A DNA stretch of 64,000 bases, taken from the NCBI GenBank assembly GCA_003117195.1, contig BDSI01000120.1, positions 310,045-374,044 of the forward strand. Direction: 5' to 3'. The notes beneath the pieces were generated by a model. The model saw only the letters and a program-made list of their open reading frames with translations, ran no database searches and was not told the origin of the DNA. This document shows, one piece after another, positions 12,125-24,304 of this stretch. Position 1 is the first letter of the stretch; the number at the start of each line of letters is the position of its first letter. The position numbers were made by a program, and so were the translations under genes. This DNA is from Eudorina sp. 2006-703-Eu-15. Taxonomy: Eukaryota > Chlorophyta > Chlorophyceae > Chlamydomonadales > Volvocaceae.

Positions 12125-13131
12125 CAAGTAGGGGGTCGGCTTCCTTGAAGCCGGAAAAAGGGCGGGGCCCCCTACAATCCGTACAGGCCGCTTGCTTTAG
12201 AAGGAAAACTCTATTACCGCGCAACAGTGTGAGAAAGTGAAAGGTTGACATTGGGGGTGTCGTTGATGTTGAAGGGGGATCGGCGTGCATAGATTCACCA
12301 AGCCCAAACACGTCGGCAGCCCCGAAACCATCCTGCAGTACGCGCCGCCGGCGACGGCGGTCACCGTATCGGCACTATGGTAACGATAGTCGCCTCTGCA
12401 CTACCACATCCGTCTGTCAAGCAGATGATCACAAAGCAAGCTTGAAGCATCCTTGTTTTGCCGTGAAACTGTAGTTGTTTTGGTCCGTCGGCAGGCATGC
12501 AACCCTTCAGTTGCACGCTCGCAGCAGACGTGAACCTCTAAAGTTTGCTATCAATAGTTACATAGCAAATGTAAGGCAAAAACAGGGTGCGAAAAAGCCG
12601 CGGTGAGACCCGGACTTTGGGCCATCGGAACTGGAGAACTCGTTGGCACTCGGTACGCTATCCCTTTGCATCTTGAAACTTTGATTCAATACATACTGTT
12701 GATTTGTATTCATCTGGCAAGACAGAAAGGCAAATCTTGATGTTGGTGGTATCTTGATGTTCAAACATCAGAACACTATCGAAGTTCAATTTAGCACGCG
12801 CCGCCCATTCCTAATCCAAGTATTCATCACGCGGCACCTGTTGCAACAAACATGAGCGCGAGAGGCGTTGGGTGGATGTTGACTCGGGTCCACGGAGACC
12901 GCGGAGCTTTACTTTGACCGTTTGTGCGCAAAGAATTTTTTTCAGCCAAACCAAAGTTACCTTGCAATAGAGGACAATTAATATGACAAACATAGCGAAT
13001 TAGTTTAGCGGATAATGAACGTTTTGCCGTTACCGGACACACGGACACAGGGACACACGGACGGACACACGGACATGGGCAATCCTAGGGGGCGGGGCCC
13101 CCCGAACGCGCTTCGCGCTGGGGCCCCGCCC
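12125..13131 (-). repeat. Repeat family E, copy 2, nested in a LINE
   Basis: Inverted relative to copy 1; 1,007 bp, beginning CAAGTAGGGGGTCGG and ending GGGGCCCCGCCC. The left palindrome contains CGGCTTC/GAAGCCG inside GTAGGGGG/CCCCCTAC; the right one surrounds GAACGCGCTTCGCGCT. The flanks (GGGGAA on the left, AAAAATC on the right) allow a 2-bp AA duplication. LINE sequence in the same orientation lies on both sides, which shows that E2 inserted into a pre-existing LINE. A short GGACACAC-type tract is present near 13035-13076. Confidence 0.75.
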
Positions 13132-13660
13132 AAAAATCTACTCGGCGCGTCCTCGACCTGACCTTCGACCTCGCAGCAATGACAAACCCGCTGTTCCCTG
13201 GGGACGCGCACGGTGTCTGCCCCTACGCCCTCTGTTGGCCTCCAGCGCCCAGCAAGACAACCTGAACCGCATTATCTTGCGGTATGTGCTACAGGGTACG
13301 ATTACCGTAGCATATGGCGGCCACATCACGGCTGGGCCAGCATACGGCATGGCCCAGGCTGTCAAACAGACGAGCCGCCCAGCATGACAAGCCATACAGG
13401 ATACAGCCCGTGCGTGCTGCCAGCAGGAGCCGTCCTCACAAAGCAAACAGACAGGTGTCACGGTAATGTAGCCGTTCTGGTCCCTTACTCCGTTCCAACT
13501 GGCCCAGATAGCTCGTAGGCACCTCATCAACACCAACCAAGGACTGCGCACCCAACCTCCATTACCCGGGGGCGAGGGGGGGGGTTCACGCAGCCATACC
13601 GGCAAACACACCAAGTTACCAGCACGCCAGGGTTGCCTCTCCTGGAAACCGCTCAATACC
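13132..13660 (-). mobile_element. LINE ORF2 fragment (LINE-b), part 2
   Basis: Upstream part, in minus orientation, of the LINE split by E2. Adjacent to E2 the minus strand encodes EQRVCHCCEVEGQVEDA, matching CCGVEGQVEDEKHVLL of the LINE at 41.4 kb: the zinc-binding start after the reverse transcriptase. Further upstream a frame near 13140-13290 reads a typical LINE stretch (RFRLSCWALEANRGRRG), offset by a frameshift. The segment about 13500-13640 is also similar to 60770-60970, another LINE fragment. About 60-70 bp of the expected coding sequence at the E2 junction is missing or diverged. Confidence 0.6.
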
Positions 13661-13989
13661 CGCTGAAACTACTGAAACACGGGGCGGTTAGGGAGACGGA
13701 ATTAGAACCGGCGGGAGGGGTCATTGCTGGAAATGCCCACATGGACTGGGCTGACTTCACCCTCTTGACATATGCAGCCAGGCCGACCAAAGCACCAATC
13801 GCCCTGACATGCCATACAGCCGGGCTGGCCGATAAAGCCGCCGGCCTGACATGAATGAATGAATGAATGAACGTTACGGCGCGACCTTTGCGTTGCCATT
13901 ACCGCCGGTGTACCGCGCAGATTACCGCTTTTTTACCAGCAAATTACCGCTTTGTACCAGCGTCCGCGTCCCACGCCGTTCCCTAGGCT

Positions 13990-14021
13990 ATCCCTCTTTT
14001 GCCGTATCCGGCAAAATCGGG
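13990..14021 (+). repeat. Orphan R-family 3' tail abutting R2
   Basis: CTATCCCTCTTTTGCCGT followed by a matching hairpin arm and ATCGGG closely resembles the last 35 bases of R1 and R2 (hairpin plus CCGGG before TA). It is directly followed by TA and the first base of R2, so the tail of one R-like unit is joined to the head of the next. Just upstream is a short TGAA tetranucleotide run (13850-13870). Confidence 0.55.
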
Positions 14022-15575
14022 TACGAGAAGGGCCTACGGCAATCCCGCTTTTTGGTTTGTGTAGGTTTGATGAAAGGATGTGAAGAAGGGCGTAGGGGGC
14101 CGATCGCGTCACTTGATTGAAAGAGAGCATGAATCCTCATGAATGCTGCATACATTTCGGCGAAGCAGGGTGTATCGATGTAGACGACGTCCACATGGTA
14201 GCATGTCGACTGGACGAAGGTCCAGTCGGTCCGTGGCGACGCATGACACCGGCAATGCCAAGAACCACACTCTCATCCGCGCATTGCCGCAGTCCTCCTA
14301 CTTTGACCGGCGCACTGCCCACCAGGACCGCCGCCGGTGCCACCTCCGCCCCGCCCCCAACGTCGTCTTAGCGGCATATGCCAATATTCGTACGTGGAGG
14401 CAATGCAGGGGTTCCTCCAGGCCCCATCTGCACCTGTTTCGTTGGACCTCTCGGGCCAAGCCCGACTTTGCCTGATACCGTCTGCATTTCGGACCTTCTC
14501 GGGGCATGTACACCCCAGACATGTCCAAACCCACGCATCCTGGACCCCTCCCGGCAATCCACCTATACCTGGAAAACCCCCAACTGCATCCCATCCATGC
14601 TTTGGGGCAATGTACGTCGCAAAGGCTTACCGTACCCGGGCCCGACCCCGTCTGTAACCTTCAAAGTGCAGGAGTAGCCCCCATTGGCACCTAACCTGAC
14701 CCCTGCCGAAGTGCTATCTGTACCTGCTGGCATGCCCCCAGCGACCGCATCCCCACCCGGGCCTAATCCCATCTGCACCTCACCAATTCTAGGGGCAAGC
14801 GTCACCCATGCCCGAAACACCATCTGCACCTGGTAAACCCCCGACAGCATCTCAATCTCAATGTGAAGGCACCAGCACAGTCCGCCCCGGGACCTCGAAC
14901 CCCGCCTCACATCACCCCGATCGACAATACCAATGACAACACTGACGTCGTCTGATCCCTTTTGGGGTCGGCATTCACAGTCACTCATCTCGTCCTTGAC
15001 ATCTAGGCCTCTTTCTTACCTTATTCATTCCTCATTCGCACTGATCAATCAGTTTGCATTGGACGTCCGAGTTTTGCAACTCCAATAACGGTCAGGTTCA
15101 TTCCGTAAGAGGAAGGTCTCCGCAGCCAAAAATGCGCGGACCCCGTGAAAGGGATCCGTCATCGGTGCCTCACGGGGGAAACCCCCGCGAGCTGCGACAC
15201 CCCACCGACAAAGCAGCGAGGCATCCTCGCACTACATCGCTGTGAAAAGCGAACGTGGATGGGAACCCGCCAGCAGAGCCACCCAAACACGCAGAGACTG
15301 CCAGCGGGACAGCACTACCTATGGGGCAAGAGTGACGCACCACAGTCGCAACGGGAACGGATCAAGCAGAACATGGGGGAAGTCGCCCACACAGGCACCC
15401 CAAGGTCCAGTACCCGCACCCCGGACGCGTCCTGTGCCGCTGAAGCTTGAGGTCCTGGACGCCCACGCCTGGCTCATGACGATGTGCGGCAGTCGCTGGC
15501 AGGAAGCCCCTCACCCGCCAAGCACCCGACCGCCCCCAGCCGGGGCCAGGAGTAGGCTCGCCTGCGGGGCGCAAA

Positions 15576-16590
15576 CAAGTAGGGGGTCGGCTTCCTTGAA
15601 GCCGGAAAAGGGCGGGGCCCCCTACAATCCGTACAGGCCGCTTGCTTCACTCTATTACCGCGCAAGAGTGTGAGAGAGTGAAAGGGTGCCATTGAGGGTG
15701 TCGTTGATGTTGAAGGTGGATCGGCGTGTATAGATTCAGCAAGCTCAAGCAGGTAGGTAGCCCCGAAACCAACCTGCAGTACACGGCGGTCATGGCATCT
15801 GCATTATCACTATCGTAACGCTAGTCGCCTCTGCACTACCACATCCGTCTGTCAAGCAGATGATCACAAATCAAGCTTGAAGCATTCTGGCCGTGAAACT
15901 GTCGTTGTTTGGTCCGTCGGCATGCTTGCAACCCTTCTGCTGCACGCGTGCAGCAGACGTGAACCTCTAAAGTTTGCTACAATAGTTACATAGCAATGTA
16001 AAGCAAAAGCAGGGTGCAAAAAAGTCGCGGTGAGAGCCGGACTTCGGGCCATCGGAACTGGAGAACTCCATGGTACTCGGTATGCTATCCCTTTGCATCT
16101 TGAAACTTTGATTCAATACATAATGTTGAATTGTATTCATCTGGCAAAACAAAAAGGCAAATCTTGGTGTTGGTGGCATCTTGATGTTCAAACATCAGAA
16201 CACTATGGAAGTTCAATTTAGCACGCGCCACCTGCCCCTAATCCAAGTATTCATCACGCGGTTGCATCAAACATGAGCGCGAGAGGCGTTGGGTGGATGT
16301 TGACTCGGGTCCATGGAGACCGCGGAGCTTTACTTTGACCGTTTGTGCGCAAAGAATTTTTTTCAGCCAAACCAAAGTTACCTTGCAATAGAGGACAATT
16401 AATATGACAAACATAGCGAATTAGTTTAGCGGATAATGAACGTTTTGCCGTTACCGGACGGACCACGGACACACGGACCACGGACACACGGACACACGGA
16501 CACACGGACACACGGACACACGGACACACGGACATGGGCAATCCTAGGGGGCGGGGCCCCCCGAACGCGCTTCGCGCTGGGGCCCCGCCC
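15576..16590 (-). repeat. Repeat family E, copy 3, nested in R2
   Basis: Full-length inverted copy. The R1 counterpart of the insertion point (about 8718-8726, GCACAAAAAATCCC) is an intact empty site; here the flanks are GCGCAAA on the left and AAAAAACCC on the right, so the insertion went into an A-run with a duplication of 2-3 A at most. The copy carries an expanded (GGACACAC)n tract at about 16440-16534 that is much shorter in copies 1, 2 and 4. No open reading frame of note. Confidence 0.85.
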
Positions 16591-17665
16591 AAAAAACCCA
16601 CCGACCCTCACTCCTCGGGGGGCGGCCCTGCACGCTGCAGGGTCCCCCCGGCCACCCGCAACACTGGATGGAAGGAGCCCACGGAGCCCCAGCCACGCAT
16701 GGGGACCCCCAACTGGGAGGACCCGGCGCCAAGATCGGCCCCACACGGGAAGCTGCCCTCCGCGGGGCGGCGTCTAACCCGAGCCCCCAGAGCTGCCCCC
16801 AGAGCTGCGTCCGGCTCACTCACCCGAGCCCACAGCTGTAATTCCCATCACGGCCAGGGCCACGCGGCAGGCCCAGAAGTGATGCTGCCGCGTGGTGGCT
16901 TCTCCACCACCCGCCGCGGGAAACTTCCCGCTGCAGCCACACCGGGCCACCGCCGCGGGGCGCATATGGGAGTTGCCCATTTGCAGAGGCAATGCTGGGG
17001 CCAGCCCAAGGCCCATCGGCACCTGGTTCGATATCCATCCCTATCCATCCATCAGGCCAAGACCATCCTGACCTAAATCCATCTGAATCCCAGCCTTCTC
17101 GGGTACACCCAACCCATGCCGCCCTCCCTAAGTGCTACCCGTGCCTGCTGGCATGCCCAGCTTCTGCCTGCTGTTGATCCCCACCATGTCCAACCCACCT
17201 GACCCTATCCCTGCTTGGGGCCCACCTCGCCTTGGCTGGAACATTATAAATCAGTGTCTCACCGTGTTGCGAAGCTCAAGCATCCCATACTTCCCCCTCG
17301 CGTGACCCCATCTGCAAACCATGTGGACCCAGCCCGTGGCCGACGCACCCGACCCGTCCATCCGCCATCCAAGGGCCCCACGAGCCCTAACACTGCACCT
17401 ACCCGTGCATAACCTCAGGACTGTATTGCCCAGCTTCTGCCTGTTTATTGTTGTCTTCTGAACCACAGGTTTGCCACCAGGTGCCATCCTACCTCAACTT
17501 TCTTCTTGTGGAATTCTTAGCAGTTACCGTATGTCAAAACGCCGTAACATTTATTTGGTGTGACTTCCTAGCTTTAAAATGGCGCGCTTCTGGTTCCCCA
17601 ATTGCGAACAGTCATCAATGCGCTTCGGCCCAAACAAACGTCAACGCGCTCGAATACCTGTTATC

Positions 17666-17907
17666 AATTTATTGCATCTGTTTACGCTCTATCGTTGCGC
17701 GAACCGAACCTGGCGAAGGGCCTTGATTTCCTCCATGTCCCTCGGTTACGGTACCTTACGGGAACCAATATGCTAGAACCCAAACAAATTTATTGCATCT
17801 GTTTACGCTCTATCGTTGCGCGAACCGAACCTGGCGAAGGGCCTTGATTTCCTCCATGTCCCTCGGTTACGGTACCTTACGGGAACCAATATGCTAGAAC
17901 CCAAACA
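17666..17907 (+). repeat. 121-bp tandem duplication inside R2
   Basis: Two adjacent units of 121 bp (17666-17786 and 17787-17907), beginning around ATTTATTGCATCTG and ending TAGAACCCAAACAA, identical or almost so. The matching place in R1 (about 9800-9920) has one unit only, so the duplication happened after the two R copies separated. Confidence 0.85.
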
Positions 17908-18437
17908 AATGCCAGAAGCGCACCCAACTCTTTCAGTCAAAAGGAATGCATTCGTTTTATCGTGGTGACGCCCAAAGCCGTCGCTGCCCCTCCATTTCCT
18001 CAACGTCCCTCGCTCAGTCATCCATGTGCTCCGACGCAAATGAACGCGAACGCGCGCCGCAACTTGTCGTTCCAATGCAAAGCCACATTCTGTATCCTTG
18101 CGCACACGGAACTTGGCGAACGCGCCCCCTTTCCTTGATGTCCCTCGCAACCGCGTACCGCTTGTACAGTGTACAGGGGCCCACATACGGGTCCCACATA
18201 AGGCCTAACTGTCCCCTGGGCTATAACCCTCTTTTCCGTTAGACGGAAAAACCGGGTATTTGATACGTGATGTCTTTCGTCTAGCTTGAAGGGACGAGGA
18301 TATATGCAATTGAGTTATGCGCATGTATGATACTGAAGTGGTGGTAATAGATCCATCATATTGGTAACCCGTTTCATCCTTCTGAGTAAAATTCGGTATT
18401 GTTCACGATGCTTTGCTACGGATGCTAAAATTCAATC

Positions 18438-21400
18438 ATGGCATCGCGCGCGATACTATTACTTGTATCCTTATTCAGCATAGCAGTCGCATCTGGGAAT
18501 GAGTATCCCTATCTGATCGTCGAAAGACCAGCCTTCGATAAGAGGGCACCTGTTCACTGGAAAACGCTTTGGAGGAAGGAGCTTCATGGCATAATCCCGC
18601 CTGCAGCTGCAAAGTTGCAGCCATTATTCGATTACGAATTTGCTACTCCAGAAGTCGCTCTTCGAGCAAGCCTCGGCTATGTAGGACTCCCTTCGCGGCT
18701 GCGCAAGTTCTTGGAAAAATTACTTGCAGGTGTAGAGCCCCTTAAAATCGGAGTAATCGGCGGCAGGTACGTTAACGCTGATCTGAAACATGTTGTCTGA
18801 TAATTGATTTGAATGGTTAGATTAGTTTGGTGGCATGGGTGTGTCTGTCAGCCTCACTGGGTCTGTCGCCATCGCGACTCTGCAGCATAAGCGCCGGTGC
18901 AACGGCATCGAAAATAGGAGTCACGGATTGGTTCAGCATCGTGTCCACTTACTTGGTGAGTTAGTTATCGCAGTAAATGAATTGAACAAGCCAATAAGGC
19001 AGCGTCGTAGGGTGAATGAACACTCCCCTCCCGTCAGCGTTTGAGGCCCATCATAGCAACCTGTGCGAACTTTAGCTTGCGCGCCGCATCACGGAGTTAT
19101 GTAGATAGCACGTACATTGTCCCCCGTCACTACTGGTCCCTATGTTGTGTGCGCATGCGCGGGACGGAGTGCTATGCTGCTTATTGGCATTCTAGTTGCC
19201 CACATACAAACGGCTACACACATTCGACTCCATACTTATTGCTGCATACAGGTGGAGTATCCACCAGAATTGTAGGGGGCAGACGGGATCACCTACAGAC
19301 CCTATGGGCCATGGCACATCGCACCCTACAATACACCCTATCAAAAAAGCCCAGTGGAGCCATCCTGTACACGCCCCTACTACAGCTGATGTATGTTATC
19401 CGTGGTTGGTGCTTCTGCAGGCAAATGTGACGACATCGCCAGTGATACGTCGCAATGGTTGTGTACATGCAACTTCCTCAGCATACATGGTTTTCTGCTT
19501 AGAGAACTATGTCGATCCGGATGTAAATTTGCTTTTCGTCGAGTAAGTGTGTTTTAGGGCGAGGGCCCGAGCGGCAAGCGGCATTCGGGGGCTGAGCGTA
19601 GTACAGATTACAGTCCGTCATCGTGTCTGATACAAATGTGCACCTCACGCGTTGCTGTATCTAACTCCAATGAGTCTTGCGCAACGATTACTATCCATGG
19701 CCTGACTTTGACTTTCACTTCGGGCGATGCACATGTATGCACTGTTAATATGTATGCAGGTACAGCTTCAACGATGGCTTCGAGGACAAGATCAGAGACA
19801 ACAGCCTTGTCATGATGAAGGAGCAGCTTGCACGGCGTTTACTGAAGCTCCCCAGCAAGCCGGCTGTGGTGTTCGTTCAGGTCCCGCATGTGTGGAAGGA
19901 CCACGTGAACCCGTACTTCATAACCATGTGAGAACTCGAGCCTCCGTACAAAGGAAGTCAGCGAGTCATCATGATATGTCCCCATTTGTTCGTGATCGTG
20001 CATTCACAGTTTGTTGCGTGTGTGTGCTTGCCTACTTGTGAATGCACGGTAACGATAAGAGTTTACCTCTTGTATTACATATTGCTGAAATGCGACGATG
20101 ACACCCTAACCCTGTGCTGCCTGCTGACTTTGCCACTGATCGGTCGATGGATCCACTGGCGGCATTGGCGAACACATGTGCACATCCAAAATATAACATT
20201 GCCTACATGATGGCCTTGCATGGATGGGGACCATGGGGTGGCCACATCATAACACCTCCGGACGATTAGGGAGGATCTTGAAGGTGCGTGACAGATTGAT
20301 GAATAGTGATTTGAAAGGGTACTGGACCGGCTGGCTGGCAGGCTGGCCGGCTGGCCAGTTCTTGCATGCACTTTTTCGTTGCGTTAGTGCAGAGATCCGT
20401 TGTTGTGCTGCACCTTGATGCCATGGGGGTTGTCCGTCGATTCCAGATGTGTTCAATTGCGAACCCTTTTTAACTACATGTTTTACTTGCAAGGCTCAAT
20501 AGGTTTGGGACATGTGTCTTCGTTGCTCGCTCGCAGGCGCCATCACAACATACTACGATATTCCTACTGCCTCGACCCGTGCTTCATTGTTCCGGTTGAA
20601 CGTGCACAATCCGACGGATGGCTTCCACTGGAACCAGGTGTACTTAGAGCACCATCCTATCGACGCGGGGCATAAGTTGATGGCAGATTCGGTGATCCAC
20701 CTGATTCAAGAGGTGGCTATCGGGCTTTTCACTGTCCCGTTGTCTGAGAAGGAGAATGCTTGGCAAGAGCTACCATTCCCTCCGCCTATTCATGCAGGTG
20801 AGTATACATCTATGTACTACGATTGACTAAATGTCATAGTTATGCAAGGAATTACAGGTGCCTACCAAGCCTACCAGCGGGGCAACCCTACCGAAGGGGC
20901 GAGGAAGTTAGGACCATACCTGAGATCCATAAGATGGGTGACATGGACCCAGTAATACTCAACTACAGCAGGGGAACCCCAGCTCGGCAAATTCATTCAA
21001 ATGCCCACAAATATCGCTGGCAGCCCGCCCCGCTACATGCCGCGCAATATTTCCTTTTTCTGTTTATCCTTTATTTGCTGCCTCACGGTCGCCTGGTTGG
21101 GTTCCTATTGTATGAATTTCCGTGCCTGGCCCACTTCTTTGCAGACAATTACGAGCCGACGGTGCCAACGTGCCTTTCTGGAGACATGCTCACACCGATG
21201 TTCATTTCGTCGCAGGGGTTCAATTGGGTAAATGAGGGCACGGAACAAAAGCCGAAATGGGGTTACGTTGGTACCATTCCTGGCAACGAAATAACCATGC
21301 GGCTGGCGACCCCGAACGATGAGGCAAAGGCGGCTTTTGTGGCAGCAAAGCGGAATACGGGGAACCACACCTTCACCGTGATAGTACAGTACTTGACATC

Positions 21401-21752
21401 TTACGTGTTGATGGGAAAGGCTTTCACTGACTGCGTCGGTGGTTGTCGATGTGGATTTAAGATCGACGGCCACAGGAATGTTTCGAGGTCTGTTACATCA
21501 CTGATTCCTCTATCGGTTCAATGGGCTGACATGAGTAAGCCTTGTGACATACGCTTCACGATCATGAACGAGACCAACAGCGGCGCTCACAAATTCAAGG
21601 TGAGGTAACCTGTTGACGCCTATCTTCCAATTCTTCACAAGCCAATTTCTTCACTTCCTTGCTATCTTTCCACGCAGGTTAATGGCTTTGTGATTCTTGC
21701 TACAGCGGACAGTTTACCAACCAGGTTTGGATTACACAATTTCCATCCATAA
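18438..21752 (+). CDS. Secreted SGNH/GDSL-like hydrolase, gene 1
   Basis: Eight exons: 18438-18766, 18886-18955, 19421-19542, 19760-19927, 20270-20283, 20537-20797, 21145-21599, 21678-21752. All have GT/AG borders and the phases join to an open frame of 497 residues. It begins with a hydrophobic signal peptide (about residues 1-19). Blocks of the SGNH hydrolase fold are visible: GGSISAG with the nucleophile Ser at residue 110 (formed across intron 1), EYSFNDG with Asn near 178, and a C-terminal HHPIDAGH with His near 274. The usual Asp three residues before that His is replaced (L-E-H-H-P), so full catalytic competence is uncertain. After the catalytic half comes a second domain (exons 7-8, from KWGYVGTIPG to FKVNGFVIL), an arrangement I recall in Chlamydomonas SGNH proteins. 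Exon 5 is a 14-nt micro-exon (MEDLEG across its junctions). Likely acts on ester bonds of wall or extracellular polymers; the substrate is unknown. Paralogue at 56.8 kb. Confidence 0.8.
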
Positions 21753-24304
21753 CAGAACGGCAGGTCTGCGTGCTTTCCTGCAAAGCAGTTGTGTACTAAC
21801 GAGATCTGAGCAAACTGGGCAGTGCTCACCGCTTACATAAGCATGGTAACGGACTCTGCGGTCGCTCCGAATACAATATCATGTGCTACTTTTGTTACAA
21901 TTTGATAAATCGGAGCTGATCGGAGAGGACCTAGTGAGTTCTGGCTCGCTGGGGTGAGTGTTATGGGGCAGTGGCACGTACATGCAGGAGAGGGGACTGC
22001 TTGGCTGTCTCGTGGGGTCTTGTTGAGCTCGTTATGTTTGGGTTCGCTAGAGAGAGACGAGCGATGTGTGCCATGTGGATGTGGCATGTGGAAGGTTTGG
22101 GCATGAAATATGGTCTGAAGTAGTTCCACTAAGTAGGGCAGTAGTCCTAGGGTCGAGTCTTGAGAGCGGTGATGGTTCCTGCCCAGTATCTCCCACAGAT
22201 TGTTGCAGCCATACAGCAGGCATACCTTAAGTTCCGATGCTCCGACACCCTAGCAACAGGCGTGGTGCTACTTGTTTATGGACATGAACATCTTTCCATG
22301 TATGCTGGACCACTTGAGTCGTCACTGCACCGACGCGAATTGGTGCTTAGGCTCCCGTCCTTTAACCCTTTCTCAACAAATTAAGGCTCAATCCCAAATT
22401 GATTAGAGCTCAAAAATGTGCTTCTTGTCGTGTATGGGAGAGGAATGTAATACATGGTTACAGCTTGACTGGTTGCGAGTTAAATCATGGTCGTACGGTC
22501 AGTGACCTCCATTACCGCTTGGGTACGGAGACGGGGTGGGTGCCTATTAGCAGATCATTATGCCTGAGTGTACGACTATCTGCCAGGATGATGCTGTGTA
22601 CTGCGCAGACGGACCTGTCAGTACTGACATAGGGACTTGCGAAACTACTCTTTCAGTTGCGTCTGAGCGACTTGGCTGACGACCGTACGGCTCCGCGGTG
22701 CCCTATAACTGCTAACCTATGACGTACAATTTCGGCAACCACTGCAACTTCAATGATGACGATCCCGGGTTTCTGGAAAATAAAAAAGGAGCTAGTTCAT
22801 TTCAGTGTTCAATCAGAACACCCACCATCACTCTTTGTAGACCAGTGTGTGAGCTCCACGGTCTTTCCATCTCGCATGGGGATTGAGGTACAACAGTTGA
22901 TGGGGGGGAGGCGGGTCTGAGCTCCGTTCCCAGTCAACAGTCTTGAGTACTGGTCGTCACTCGGACTAGCTTTCTGGGAACACCAGTCGTCCGTTCTTGA
23001 TGGTCAACCAGGGTGGCTATCTTACTCTTTGGAGTATTTAAACCCTAGAGATATACACGGCTTAGAAGCGCTGAAAGTATCTGTCTATGGAGATATATTC
23101 CCGGCTGGAATCGGCTCCAAGTATCTTCAAAAAACCTACTTCGGAACAATCTACACAACCTTTGTTCCAGGCCTCACCCGGTGGAATTTGACCCTGAGCG
23201 GAAGATTCGGACTGACTATCGGACCGCCCGAGTATCTGTCAATGTGGAGAAGTCATTCTCCCCAAAGGGAATCAAAGTATCTTATTCGTACTTTCATCAA
23301 GGAGGAAACGTATCAAACAATTCCCTCAATTTGGGGCCGAATATTTATTTTTGGGTCAACTCGATGAGTTTACAGGGTTTTCCTTCAAAGAGCTCATCGA
23401 ATGGCATGGCTTCAAGCCGACGGGGCGGACCCTGCAGAGGCTGCTGCATAGCCGCTTTGAATGCTTGGTGGATTTGCTTAGGCACATTGGCGGAAGATAG
23501 CGGCGAAGCGGATGGTAGACCAAGTCAAAGCGTTCGGCTGACGTTCGGCTCAGGGCGATACAGAAGGAACGCATAGTATAAGGCGTTGTGATGAAATGCG
23601 TATGTTAATGAGCTGGTCCGGACCTGCGAATTGCTGGTATGGACTAATCGGGGCGGTAACATGCGTCCTTGGGCCCAACGTTCTTCACTGATCGGAAGAT
23701 TTAGGAAATGGATGGGTAGACGGACAACGTAACAGGGTCAGGGTTGGACAATTGGATTGAATATTTCCAATACATCCATCCTTTGATACAATGGAATGGT
23801 TGGACAGATCTGGAATGGCTGGGACGACAAACATTCCAGCCGTCTAGTCGGGCTCTCATAGCGAATGAGCAGCCATGTGAACTAACCAGAACACACCTAC
23901 ATCTTCCGATTTGCCAAAGACCCACTAAACCAAACGCGTAACCGACGGAAAGGCAACATTAGGCATGATCGCATTCGACTAACCGCGGGGAGTTTTACAT
24001 GCAACGGGTTCGGGAAACACACCAAGCTGAGTTGAACACCCGAGCCAACACGCAGATAATTGCTAGCAGGATTTGTTTTATTATGACTGAAATGCTTGCG
24101 ACCGTGGTTTGTTCGTGACGCTGGATTTCCGCAACTTAATCTTCCACCACTTACTCTCGTTATCGCTTCGGCGCCTATCGCTCCTTCGCTCCCTGTCACA
24201 ATCGACTTGGCGACTTCGGGCATCATCACCTTAGGCAGCAGCGGCTCTGCGTCTTCATATACGGTTTCCGTGACCCTGGGGCCGGCCGTCAGCGGTCCCT
24301 TAAT
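21753..24304. other. Intergenic, gene not supported; degenerate coding-like repeats at 23.0-23.5 kb
   Basis: No gene can be supported. At about 23030-23350 two ~140-bp blocks share GTATCTGTC...GGAGA and AAGTATCTT...TACTTTC, giving partly similar peptides in different frames. They run into a frame ending FKELIEWHGFKP... with a stop near 23506. This resembles decayed coding repeats, but I recognise no family. The rest (21753-23000 and 23510-24304) shows nothing beyond random open frames. Confidence 0.4.

Larger units (their letters stand above)
14024..18256 (+). repeat. Repeat family R, copy 2, carrying nested E3 and a 121-bp duplication
   Basis: Direct copy of 7171-10261. The total of 4,233 bp is explained by a 1,015-bp E element at 15576-16590 and one extra 121-bp unit near 17666-17907. 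TA lies at both borders (14022-14023 and 18257-18258). Apart from these insertions the copies differ mainly by scattered substitutions and indels of a few bases, implying recent duplication or transposition. Non-coding as far as I can see. It ends 181 bp upstream of the start codon of SGNH hydrolase gene 1. Confidence 0.75.
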
